Assembly (NCBI GenBank): GCA_030706665.1
Contig: JAUZOB010000176.1
Span: forward strand, 1-6,900
From: Bacteroidota bacterium
Lineage (GTDB): Bacteria > Bacteroidota > Bacteroidia > Bacteroidales > Prolixibacteraceae
Length of the DNA stretch: 6,900 bases
Direction: 5' to 3'
Numbering within the stretch: the stretch's first letter is position 1; each line of letters begins with the position of its first letter. The position numbers and the translations under genes are program-made. The notes under the pieces were generated by a model. The model was not told where the DNA came from. It made no database searches and worked only from the letters and a program-made list of their open reading frames with translations. Shown here one piece after another: positions 1 through 6,627 of this stretch.

Positions 1-428
1 AAGATGTCAAAGTAATGCAGAACTTCTGCTCTTCGCTACATCCCGGAGGATGGCTTCTTATTTCTACGCCAAGCGATCAGGGCGGATCAGAAGCTCACGA
101 TCACGACCATGGAAGTGAAGCCACCGGTTTTATTGAAGAGCACGTACGCGATGGATATAACATTGATGATATTACCCGGAAACTCAAGGAAGCAGGGTTT
201 TCAAAGGTTGAAGCACGCTATTCTTATGGCGTACCCGGCAAGCTATCATGGAAAATATCGATGAAGTACCCAATACTCCTGTTGGGAATCAGCAAGTGGT
301 TTTTTATTCTTCTTCCCTTTTATTACCTGATTGGTTATCCGGTTGCATTCATTTTAAATATTTTTGATGTTTCTATGGTTCATCATTCCGGTACCGGATT
401 AATCGTTAAAGCACAGAAAACAAATTGA
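1..428 (+). CDS. Class I SAM-dependent methyltransferase, C-terminal part (5' truncated)
   Basis: The reading frame is open from base 3 (Asp-Val-Lys-Val-Met...) to a TGA at 426-428, so the gene starts before the window and the first ATG at 15 is internal. The visible start, SSLHPGGWLLISTPS, matches the loop-and-strand region late in the Methyltransf_11/23 Rossmann fold (bulky 'L-PGG-LLISTPS'). It is followed by a His/Asp-rich loop (EAHDHDHGSE), an alpha/beta segment (ITRKLKEAGFSKVEARYSYG) and a long hydrophobic stretch (about PILLLGISKWFF through PVAFILNIFD) that could be membrane-associated. The SAM-binding GxGxG motif would lie upstream and is not seen, and the substrate cannot be inferred. 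Its stop overlaps the TTG start of the next gene, which suggests cotranscription and translational coupling with the permease. Confidence 0.82.
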   Translation, partial: DVKVMQNFCSSLHPGGWLLISTPSDQGGSEAHDHDHGSEATGFIEEHVRDGYNIDDITRKLKEAGFSKVEARYSYGVPGKLSWKISMKYPILLLGISKWFFILLPFYYLIGYPVAFILNIFDVSMVHHSGTGLIVKAQKTN

Positions 429-1645
429 GAGTAGATTTATTTATAGCACGTCGTTACCTGATCTCTAAAAAGAAGACAAACGTCATCAACATTATATCAG
501 GAATTGCTGTTACCGGCGTAGTAATCGGCACAACAGCACTTGTCATTATTCTTTCAGTAATGAATGGGTTTCATGAGGTTATCTCTTCTTTTCTGAGCAC
601 TTTCGACCCGCAACTTAAGATCGAGCTCAAAGAAGGTAAAACATTTAATCTGAAGGATGCTCCTTTCGAAAAGGTCCGAAAGGTTGAAGGAGTGGCTCAT
701 TTCTCCCAGATATTGGAAGATAACGCTTTGGCAAGCTTTAGAGGCCGCAAATGTATTGCGACAATTAAAGGAGTCGACAGTGAATATTCCAATATGTCAG
801 GATTGGACACAATGATGAGTCGGGGATATTTCATTCTTAAAACTGACAATAACAATTTCGCAGTGGTAGGCCGTGGCGTTGCAGTAACACTCGGAGTTCA
901 GGTCAATCTTTCCGAACCATTGAATATCTATTATCCGAAGAAAGGAAGAGGATCCACTTTGGGGATCGGTGAAGATTTCACAAGTGATTTCATTTATCCG
1001 ATCGGAATATTCCATAACGATGCCCAAATTGAATCCAAATATATTCTTGTTCCAATTGATTTTACCCGAAAACTATTTGATTCGCCCGATCGGTTAACTT
1101 CAATTGAAATCGGGTTGGATAAAAAGGCTGACATCGATCAGGTTAAAAAGGATATCGAGAAGATTGTCGGAGACAAGTTTGTCGTCAAAGACCGTTATCA
1201 ACAACACGACATGCTCTACAAGACCATAAAGAGTGAGAAAGGCTTTGTTTTCCTCTTTTTAGCCTTTATTCTGGCCATCGCGTCACTCAATATCATCGGG
1301 TCTCTTTCAATGATAATAATCGACAAGAAAGAAGATATCAGCATTCTTAAAAGCATGGGGGCCAGTTCTGCACTTATTCGCAGAATCTTTCTTTTCGAAG
1401 GCTGGCTAGTCTCTGTCATTGGAGCCATAATCGGACTCATAATAGGACTTATTGTCTGCTGGCTTCAGATAGAATTCGGACTAGTACCTTTCCCTGAGGG
1501 TGGTTTTATAATTACTTCATATCCGGTAAAGGTCGACCCGACCGATTTGATTTTCATCATGCTCACCGTTCTTTCAATCGGATTTGTAACAGCATGGTAT
1601 CCGATTCGCTTTATCTCAGGAAGATATCTTAACATAGAAGAATAA
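425..1645 (+). CDS. ABC transporter permease, FtsX/LolC-LolE family (putative lipoprotein-releasing system)
   Basis: A complete 406-residue protein with the MacB/FtsX/LolE layout. A short cytoplasmic N-terminus (LFIARRYLISKKKTNVINII) leads into TM1 at about residues 20-47, then a large extracytoplasmic domain at about 50-270. Three further TM helices lie at about 272-298, 321-347 and 372-397. The segment KKEDISILKSMGAS (301-314) between TM2 and TM3 is the conserved cytoplasmic coupling helix that contacts the ATPase subunit. By family knowledge these permeases work with a LolD-type ATPase to extract lipoproteins from the inner membrane, or to export other substrates; no ATPase is in the window. 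The start is TTG at 425, overlapping the upstream TGA. It is preferred because the family-typical N-terminus begins exactly there and the next ATG (codon 46) lies at the end of TM1. Transcription probably ends at the inverted repeat at 1707-1753. LolC versus LolE cannot be decided. Confidence 0.9.
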   Translation: MRVDLFIARRYLISKKKTNVINIISGIAVTGVVIGTTALVIILSVMNGFHEVISSFLSTFDPQLKIELKEGKTFNLKDAPFEKVRKVEGVAHFSQILEDNALASFRGRKCIATIKGVDSEYSNMSGLDTMMSRGYFILKTDNNNFAVVGRGVAVTLGVQVNLSEPLNIYYPKKGRGSTLGIGEDFTSDFIYPIGIFHNDAQIESKYILVPIDFTRKLFDSPDRLTSIEIGLDKKADIDQVKKDIEKIVGDKFVVKDRYQQHDMLYKTIKSEKGFVFLFLAFILAIASLNIIGSLSMIIIDKKEDISILKSMGASSALIRRIFLFEGWLVSVIGAIIGLIIGLIVCWLQIEFGLVPFPEGGFIITSYPVKVDPTDLIFIMLTVLSIGFVTAWYPIRFISGRYLNIEE

Positions 1646-1706
1646 TGACACGATATCAGGATCCGGAGTAAATTCTCAGATTCTATTCCGGGATAAGACA
1701 ATTAAA

Positions 1707-1753
1707 ATATCAGAAAGGGATGTGAATATTAAAAACACATCCCTTTCTGATAT
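1707..1753. terminator. Perfect 18-bp inverted repeat between convergent genes, likely bidirectional terminator
   Basis: The left arm ATATCAGAAAGGGATGTG (1707-1724) is the exact reverse complement of the right arm at 1736-1753, with an 11-base A/T-rich loop between. It sits 61 bases after the permease stop and 30 bases after the pepE stop, on opposite strands, as expected for a shared terminator. Neither side has a strong T-run (minus-strand tail TTTAAT; plus-strand tail AAACTCC), so termination relies mostly on the long stem. Confidence 0.75.
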
Positions 1754-1783
1754 AAACTCCATTCTATAAGCTCCACAAAGATC

Positions 1784-2491
1784 CTATTCCATTAGGAAAT
1801 TAAAATTGTCCGAAGAGGTCAGCTCAATCGGCTGATGTTTAGACTTAAAGATCCTTGCAGGCCTGGGACCAATAAGGTTCAGGTTCCCATTTTCGTATTT
1901 TAGTATCGTACTTTCCCGCAATCCTACTACATACACATTGCGATTGGCACAAATGAATTCTTCGATTCGTTGTTCACGAGTCTCTCCTCCATGCCCTTCA
2001 GGATGAGCATCAAGATAATGCGGGTTAATTTGAAATGGAACAAGTCCCATGCAATCAAACCCCTTGGGATCAACAATCGGCATATCATTGGTTGTTCGTA
2101 GACTCGGGCATGCAACATTTGACCCGGCACTCCATCCGATATAAGGAATTCCGGCAATGACTTTTCTCCGAATAGCAGGCATCAATTCAAGATCATGCAT
2201 CATACGAACCAGTTGCCAGGTATTTCCACCTCCGACAACAATTGCACTGGCAGTTTCGATTGCTTTTAATGGATCAGCAGCAGTATGTATTCCAACAACA
2301 TGATGTCCGATCTCCGAAAATCGTTCCTCTACTTTACTGGTATACTCATCAAAAGAGAAGGTGACAGCTGCATAGGGGATAAAAAGAGCTGTTACAGGGG
2401 CCTCTCCAAGGAAATTTTTAATTTCATTTTTAGGATAATCCAGGTAAGGCTCCCCCGGATTTGTCGAATTACTGATCAGCAACAATCTCAT
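1784..2491 (-). CDS. pepE: Dipeptidase E (alpha-aspartyl dipeptidase, peptidase family S51)
   Basis: A 235-residue cytoplasmic protein resembling Salmonella PepE (229 residues) along its length. PepE hydrolyses dipeptides with N-terminal aspartate. Shared blocks include LLLISNSTNPG at the N-terminus, IVVGGGNTWQL (84-94), YIGWSAGSNVACPS (117-130), RTTNDMPIVDPKGFD (132-146), INPHY (155-159) and PEGHGGETREQRI (164-176). The Ser-His-Glu triad known for the family maps to Ser121 (GWSAG nucleophile elbow), His158 (INPH) and Glu193 (GLRES), each shifted by one from Salmonella Ser120/His157/Glu192, so the enzyme should be active. The ATG at 2491 places the first strand as in homologues. No signal peptide is seen. 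It lies 190 bases downstream of OMP-1 on the same strand and is probably transcribed separately, ending at the 1707-1753 repeat. Confidence 0.95.
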   Translation of the reverse strand: MRLLLISNSTNPGEPYLDYPKNEIKNFLGEAPVTALFIPYAAVTFSFDEYTSKVEERFSEIGHHVVGIHTAADPLKAIETASAIVVGGGNTWQLVRMMHDLELMPAIRRKVIAGIPYIGWSAGSNVACPSLRTTNDMPIVDPKGFDCMGLVPFQINPHYLDAHPEGHGGETREQRIEEFICANRNVYVVGLRESTILKYENGNLNLIGPRPARIFKSKHQPIELTSSDNFNFLME

Positions 2492-2681
2492 TTCTAAAAT
2501 ATTTAAGTGTTATATTCTATCACAAACAATCCAGTGATGTCTAATCCTTTTCGATCTCAGGACAGTCCAGGCAACACCCTTCAGGATTGTATCATTATCC
2601 AGCCTCTTATTCGCAAAGGTCACTATCCACTCAAGACTGCATTAGGGCATCAAAATAAAAGCAGAGTTTTAATTGATTGGA

Positions 2682-3497
2682 TTAATTCCATTTGAATAAT
2701 GCGATCCCAAAAGAAACCGGAATAGTTTTAGGGCCTCTGTTTTCATCAAACATCGAATCCAATCCATATTCTGCGAAGATTTGAATTCCACGATATCCTA
2801 TGTTCGCACACAAAGAATTCCGAAAACTATTAAGTCCAAATTCTCCCGGAGATTTGATTATTATTTTCTTATTATTATCTGCCACAAATTTTTCTTTCGT
2901 ATAGGCACTTAACTTCAACTTTTCAACCACACCAACAGAAAAATAGATCCTGTCATAATCATTACGTACCGGAATCTGAAACTCCATTAAAAAAGGAACA
3001 GTAAGATAGAAAACTGTAAGTTTTGATTTCAGATTCTTTTGTGCCACGATCTTAACAGGTTCGACATGTTTATCCGAATTTTCCACAATCGAGACAGAAG
3101 GGTCAAATCTGATATTTTGGGATTCAAGTCCAATCCCTGTAACCATCCCAATCGTATTTCGGTATTCCTGCAATCCCATGCTAAACTGAACTGCATTGAT
3201 GTATATAGAAGAGGATTTTAAAACTTTGTTCGAAAGAAAGCCTTTATCAGCGTCATTGTAATTATTATAATCAGTCTTTATAAGATTATTAAACCCAAGA
3301 TAGATTCCACCCCAATGTCCTGTAAATTTTTGTTCAAAATAGTCTTTGTTTAGAGTTTCATTCGACTCCACCCTCTGAGGTTTCACCATTGTCTGCGCTG
3401 AAGACAATGTATCTTTTGTTTGTGCGAATGAAGTACTTATCCCTGATAATAAAACAAGTACAATAAATAATCCTTTCTGTCGAAAGTGAACCGTCAT
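2682..3497 (-). CDS. Secreted outer-membrane beta-barrel protein (PorT-like/OMP_b-brl type), OMP-1
   Basis: A 271-residue protein with a Sec signal peptide: basic start MTVHFRQKG, hydrophobic core IVLVLLSGIS, likely signal peptidase I cleavage after SFA (residue 25). There is no lipobox cysteine. A polar linker (26-58) precedes HWGGIYLGFNNL (61-72), a typical opening for small Bacteroidota outer-membrane barrels. Alternating hydrophobic/polar strands follow through to SFGIALFKWN at the C-terminus. It is a diverged paralogue of the barrel at 3945-4823: YLGFNN/YIGFNS, DKGF/DKGF, KLTVFYLTVPFLMEF/KLSVSYLNVPLLLQL and the final RGPKTIPVSFGI/KGPELTPFSFGV align in order. The ligand or function is unknown. 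It lacks the ECF promoter element found before its paralogue, and no obvious strong terminator follows the stop. Assignment to the barrel class is firm; any function beyond an envelope role would be speculation. Confidence 0.85.
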   Translation of the reverse strand: MTVHFRQKGLFIVLVLLSGISTSFAQTKDTLSSAQTMVKPQRVESNETLNKDYFEQKFTGHWGGIYLGFNNLIKTDYNNYNDADKGFLSNKVLKSSSIYINAVQFSMGLQEYRNTIGMVTGIGLESQNIRFDPSVSIVENSDKHVEPVKIVAQKNLKSKLTVFYLTVPFLMEFQIPVRNDYDRIYFSVGVVEKLKLSAYTKEKFVADNNKKIIIKSPGEFGLNSFRNSLCANIGYRGIQIFAEYGLDSMFDENRGPKTIPVSFGIALFKWN

Positions 3498-3944
3498 GGC
3501 AATCTGTCTTATTTGATTGAAAAAAGGCTTAAATATAATACGAATTCAAAACAGTATCTATTTTCTGAAATGAATTGTTTACGACCTATATGTTCAGAAT
3601 TCTTTAGTCAATATATATCTAATCTCCAACAAACACTTAACAGAGCGATCGCAGGGAGTCGCTATATTATCCTATCACATTTCACAAATATCTGACATAC
3701 TGTTCATTTTACGACCTTTTATCATCGGCAGTTACATACGATAAGCATCCTGACAGAAGCTGATCAATATAAGTTCCCAAATATTTACCGGGAAAGTACC
3801 TTTCATTAAAAAAGGCTGTCCGATATTCTCCGGACAGCCTTTTTGGATATATCTTTTCGAGGTTGAACTTAAACAATCAATTTTCTAAAAGATAAATTGA
3901 CTTTTTGGACAGTCTCGATTAAAAATATAAGTCAACACACTTTA
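3498..3944. other. Intergenic region of about 450 bp, no convincing gene
   Basis: This stretch holds the leader of OMP-1 on its left and the 3' tail and terminator of OMP-2 on its right. The only sizeable open frame (plus strand, 3486-3695, GTG start) overlaps the OMP-1 start antisense and has no recognisable protein character. Other structure: a 10-base direct repeat TTTACGACCT at 3578-3587 and 3708-3717; a short inverted repeat around GCGATCGC near 3645 (AGCGA...TCGCT); and an A/T-rich 7-bp hairpin TCAATTT/AAATTGA (3877-3883 and 3894-3900) between the OMP-2 stop and the main terminator. I could not find a confident housekeeping promoter (TTTG / TAnnTTTG) for OMP-1. Confidence 0.6.
3809..3844 (-). 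terminator. Strong intrinsic terminator downstream of the sigma/anti-sigma/OMP-2 operon
   Basis: A perfect 14-bp stem, AAAAAGGCTGTCCG (3809-3822) paired with 3831-3844, with an 8-base loop. The G/C-rich core GGCTGTCCG is flanked by an A-run and a T-run; read on the minus strand the stem ends in six T residues. It lies about 100 bases after the OMP-2 stop. The structure is symmetric and could work in both directions, but no plus-strand gene runs into it. Confidence 0.88.
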
Positions 3945-4823
3945 TTAGTCAAACACAAAGCAAACGCCAAATGAGAAGGGGGTCAGTTCTGGTCCTTTCC
4001 CATTTTCAAACAATCTGGTCATATTGTATTTGGCATAGAACTGCAGGTCAGATGTTCCAGCCCTTACAATTGCAGCAGCCTTAAATGGATTGATATCCAG
4101 ATCACCATGATCTTTATCCTTTACATCGCCATACTTCACTTTGGTATGACTGCCAAGATTTACTCCTCCTTCAACGCCTCCAAGCAAGTAGAAGTTCTTT
4201 TTGCCCGAGGGGAATTCAAGTTGTAACAACAAAGGAACATTCAGATAACTGACCGAAAGTTTCGTTTTATCAAGATTTGGGTAAGCTACAGGATCAAGGA
4301 ATTTCGGCATAATATTGCCTGTAGCCTGATCTTTATAAATCGTATAGTCATTTCTAAAACGATAGTCATTAAAACTAAATCCTACTCCGGAAACTAATCC
4401 AAAATGATCCCCAATAAGACGTAATCCTCCATGGAAAAGATAAAATCCTACTTCCAGGGACTTTGAAACCTTCACATCCATAAACCCCTTGTCTTGTGAA
4501 TACATGCTATAATCAGATTTCCCAAAACTGTTGAACCCGATATAAAATGCTTCTAACTTAGAGTTAAAAGATTTAGATGATTTTTCATTCTTCCAGTGCT
4601 TGTAAGTCTTCCCATTAGTCTGAATTACTTCGTAAGAGTTATCCCCAATACGGATTTTAGTTGTATCCGGAGTTTCCCTATTTACAACTATCCGGGAAAT
4701 TTCATCAGTTTTTTGAATTGAGTCATTTGATCCTTCCAATGATTTAAATGAGGAAGCAATACTGCCGGCATGAAATCCCAAAAGGAATCCGGCTGCAATT
4801 GTTAGTTTTATAAATGTTTTCAT
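3945..4823 (-). CDS. Secreted outer-membrane beta-barrel protein controlled by the ECF locus, OMP-2
   Basis: A 292-residue protein starting at the ATG at 4823 (MKTFIKLTIAAG). A frame start three codons earlier at 4832 is TTG and would put extra residues before the basic signal-peptide N-terminus, so it is rejected. The signal peptide covers about residues 1-23 (cleavage near GSIA-SS). A polar linker (25-90) includes DTTKIRIGDNSYEVI, then the barrel opens with FYIGFNSFGKSDY (93-105) and ends with PFSFGVCFVFD. Strand-like alternation and the VPLLLQLEFP segment parallel OMP-1, showing common descent. By class it should sit in the outer membrane; its cargo or sensor role is unknown. It is the third gene after the sigma and anti-sigma genes. 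It has its own copy of the ECF promoter element starting 26 bases upstream of the ATG, just past the anti-sigma stop, so it is the most likely direct target of this sigma factor. Confidence 0.87.
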   Translation of the reverse strand: MKTFIKLTIAAGFLLGFHAGSIASSFKSLEGSNDSIQKTDEISRIVVNRETPDTTKIRIGDNSYEVIQTNGKTYKHWKNEKSSKSFNSKLEAFYIGFNSFGKSDYSMYSQDKGFMDVKVSKSLEVGFYLFHGGLRLIGDHFGLVSGVGFSFNDYRFRNDYTIYKDQATGNIMPKFLDPVAYPNLDKTKLSVSYLNVPLLLQLEFPSGKKNFYLLGGVEGGVNLGSHTKVKYGDVKDKDHGDLDINPFKAAAIVRAGTSDLQFYAKYNMTRLFENGKGPELTPFSFGVCFVFD

Positions 4824-4849
4824 ATTATTCAATTTTAAATCTTTCGATC

Positions 4850-4878
4850 GTAAGACAAAGAGAGAACCGAAATGTTAC
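4850..4878 (-). promoter_or_regulatory. ECF-sigma-type promoter before OMP-2
   Basis: Read on the minus strand: GTAAC (-35-like, 4878-4874), 17 bases, GTCTTAC (-10-like, 4856-4850). This gives an expected start near 4843 and a leader of about 20 bases. The element matches the one before the sigma gene in both half-sites and in exact spacing; shared core TGTAACA-N12-CTTTGTCTTAC. GTAAC/GGAAC-like -35 boxes with 16-17-base spacers are typical of ECF promoters. It lies immediately after the anti-sigma stop codon. Confidence 0.72.
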
Positions 4879-4880
4879 AA

Positions 4881-5954
4881 CTATTTTTCTTTTCCTACAG
4901 GTATATTAAAAGCAACAAGTTTCGCATCAAAAGAAACACTGCTAATTTCACCTTCTTTATTTGTCTGATAGTCAATAATTCGACCCGTAGCAACAGAAAT
5001 TACACTCAATCCCAAACGGGCTATTTTGGAAGGGTGCACTACTTTCATGGCCATATCTTCAACAGGGGTCAGTTGATCGGTTAAAAATTTACCGATTGAA
5101 GGAGATGTCCGTCCGGAATCATCCAAAACATCAACTTCCATATCTGCCAGTGTTTTATCATTCAGATCAAAACCTGTTAGTTGCGAAGCATTAATAGGTT
5201 GAATACTCCGGGTAATAATTGATTTTTTAGGTACAATCACATTACCACCTGAAGGAATCACTACACTTTCAGTTGAACCGGATAATCTGCCATAAGATAT
5301 GGCAGCGGCACCAGCAGAGGTTTTTGGAAATAAGACAGAAGCTTTTATGGGGGCCCCTTGTCTAACATTTGAATTTACAGAATTAACAGAAGCCGGGTGT
5401 TTAATTTCTCCACGAACTTGTTCTTTTAGTGAAGCTACAATCGAAGCATTCTCTGTCGAAACATCCCGATGATGTTCATATAGATGCGTCACTGCAAATA
5501 TTGTAGTCAAGACAGCTGCTGCTGCAGCAACTTTATACCAGGTAATGGCCGAAATTCTTCTCCGATAGAGGGAATCCCGATGAGGCATAGATAATAATGG
5601 GTCAGGCACAAGTCGTGTCTGGCGGAAGAGTGACACCTCTGTTTTAAGCTCGGTATGAAGAGAAAGGAAGCTTTCAAATTTAGCTTCATCCTGATCTGTA
5701 AGATCTCCTTCGATTAATGCGACACAGGTATCCTCAAAAACATTCACATCATCATAACATTCTCTCCGCAAAGAATCCTTATTTTCAAAAACAAAAGAAT
5801 CCTGGGGTAAAATAAAAGAATCCAGGTTATCGAACTCTTCTTTCAAATCCGGATTCTCTGCCAGAAAAGATTCAACCTCCCTTTGAGTAATCTCGTCCAG
5901 CTTCCCTTCCATGTAATCAAGGAAGAACATTTCGTAATTTTCCCTACTGATCAT
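4881..5954 (-). CDS. Probable membrane-bound anti-sigma factor with duplicated N-terminal domain
   Basis: A 357-residue single-pass membrane protein encoded 4 bases after the ECF sigma gene. The cytoplasmic part (1-135) contains two tandem acidic helical units with a near-constant offset of 66 residues: DYMEGKLDE (13-21) against ALIEGDLTD (79-87), VESFLAENPDLKEE (27-40) against FESFLSLHTELKTE (93-106), and KDSLRR (59-64) against RDSLYR (126-131). A basic YRRRIS precedes one TM helix at about 136-159 (KVAAAAAVLTTIFAVTHLY), giving N-in topology and an extracytoplasmic tail of about 200 residues rich in Ser, Ile and Val. The HxxxCxxC zinc motif of ZAS anti-sigma factors is absent (cysteines only at 67 and 77), and I do not see a FecR domain. 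The anti-sigma role is inferred from position, topology and the helical N-terminus; direct sigma binding is not shown. Confidence 0.78.
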   Translation of the reverse strand: MISRENYEMFFLDYMEGKLDEITQREVESFLAENPDLKEEFDNLDSFILPQDSFVFENKDSLRRECYDDVNVFEDTCVALIEGDLTDQDEAKFESFLSLHTELKTEVSLFRQTRLVPDPLLSMPHRDSLYRRRISAITWYKVAAAAAVLTTIFAVTHLYEHHRDVSTENASIVASLKEQVRGEIKHPASVNSVNSNVRQGAPIKASVLFPKTSAGAAAISYGRLSGSTESVVIPSGGNVIVPKKSIITRSIQPINASQLTGFDLNDKTLADMEVDVLDDSGRTSPSIGKFLTDQLTPVEDMAMKVVHPSKIARLGLSVISVATGRIIDYQTNKEGEISSVSFDAKLVAFNIPVGKEK

Positions 5955-5958
5955 ACTC

Positions 5959-6444
5959 TTAAATCAAAACTTCCATGTGTCCGATATAATTTTTAAGAAA
6001 GACTCTGCCACGATAGATATAGATCTTGACCTGAGCTTCAGAAAGAGAGCACATTTCACCAATCTCTTGGTAAGAATACCCTTCGTAGTCTCTAAGAAGA
6101 ATCACCGTTCGTTGTATTTCCGGCAGCCTTTGAATTGCTTCATTAAGGACTTCCTTCAAATCGGAATATTGCGAGCAATGGGCCCTTTCGGGAGCCTTAG
6201 CCGGATCAAGAAGAGGTTCTCTCTTTTCTTTTCGTGAACTGTCAATTATCAGATGATAAGCGGAAGTAAAAAGATAGGACTTCACCTTCTCCCCATTTAC
6301 CTGTTTATGATTGCTCCACAAACGGGCATAACACTCCTGTACCGCGTCACGTGCCTTATCTTCATCACGAAGGCTCTTCAACGCAAATCGGAACAGGCTG
6401 TCTGCATATTCGTCAACACATCGGTTAAATTCTTCTAAGGTCAT
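5959..6444 (-). CDS. RNA polymerase sigma factor, ECF (sigma-70) subfamily
   Basis: A 161-residue protein of usual ECF length. Sigma region 2 spans about residues 8-75: YADSLFRFALKSLRDEDKA, then the core-RNAP-binding DAVQECYARLW (33-43), then SYLFTSAYHLIIDSSRK (56-72), which corresponds to region 2.3-2.4 and contacts the -10 element. After a linker, region 4 spans about 98-153, with LNEAIQRLPEIQRTVILLR and the helix-turn-helix YSYQEIGEMCSLSEAQVKIY (123-142) followed by RGRVFLKNYI, which reads the -35 element. Region 3 is absent, as expected. The ATG at 6444 lies 19 bases from an ECF-type promoter element, pointing to autoregulation. The stop (TAA, 5959-5961) is 4 bases before the anti-sigma start, so the pair should be co-translated at matched levels. 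The stimulus is unknown; envelope stress is likely given the membrane partner and the barrel target. Confidence 0.95.
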   Translation of the reverse strand: MTLEEFNRCVDEYADSLFRFALKSLRDEDKARDAVQECYARLWSNHKQVNGEKVKSYLFTSAYHLIIDSSRKEKREPLLDPAKAPERAHCSQYSDLKEVLNEAIQRLPEIQRTVILLRDYEGYSYQEIGEMCSLSEAQVKIYIYRGRVFLKNYIGHMEVLI

Positions 6445-6463
6445 TTTAGGATTGATTGCAATG

Positions 6464-6492
6464 GTAAGACAAAGTCAGCTCACTTTTGTTAC
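6464..6492 (-). promoter_or_regulatory. ECF-sigma-type (autoregulatory) promoter before the sigma gene
   Basis: Read on the minus strand: GTAAC (6492-6488), 17 bases, GTCTTAC (6470-6464), with a predicted start near 6457 and a leader of about 13 bases to the ATG at 6444. It shares TGTAACA-N12-CTTTGTCTTAC with the element before OMP-2, while the spacer bases differ. That pattern suggests selection on the half-sites rather than a recent copy of a whole block. Confidence 0.74.
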
Positions 6493-6627
6493 ACAAATAA
6501 AAAAGATTTTATTCCTCTATTCAAACTTGTCATATAATTTCGTTTTCCATTACATGATGTTGAATAAAAAAGGATAAACACAATTCAAGTTTATTCACCA
6601 TCTTTGTTATTTCTAAAAAATGGTTAC

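Noticed and set aside
797..1701. Minus-strand open frames of 74-78 codons across the permease gene
   Set aside because: They are antisense shadows of a clearly coding gene and have no protein-family features.
2494..2526. Possible Bacteroidota housekeeping promoter for pepE on the minus strand: TTTG (2526-2523), 21 bases, TATTTTAG (2501-2494)
   Set aside because: One mismatch to TAnnTTTG, a long spacer, and a predicted start falling on the ATG itself (a leaderless transcript) make it too weak to list as a feature in an A/T-rich leader.
2507..2695. Plus-strand open frame of 62 codons between OMP-1 and pepE, antisense to the end of OMP-1
   Set aside because: It does not start with ATG at its first codon, overlaps the OMP-1 stop and has no recognisable composition or motif. 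The minus strand here shows a Cys-rich snippet (NPEGCCLDCPE) but with several stop codons just upstream. I treat the 190 bp as non-coding.
3484..3512. GTCTTAT on the plus strand near the OMP-1 start, resembling the ECF -10 box
   Set aside because: The base positions 17 upstream read AAGTG rather than GTAAC, and it points away from OMP-1 into a region with no gene.
3486..3695. Plus-strand open frame of 69 codons starting at GTG
   Set aside because: It begins inside the antisense of the OMP-1 signal peptide and has no family resemblance or supporting promoter.
3877..3900. A/T-only hairpin TCAATTT/AAATTGA after OMP-2
   Set aside because: The stem is 7 bp with no G/C core and lies ahead of a much stronger terminator; it may occur by chance in A/T-rich DNA.
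4824..4832. Upstream TTG start giving OMP-2 three extra residues
   Set aside because: The ATG at 4823 gives a normal signal peptide (MKTFIKL...) and a suitable leader length from the ECF promoter; TTG adds only Asn-rich residues.
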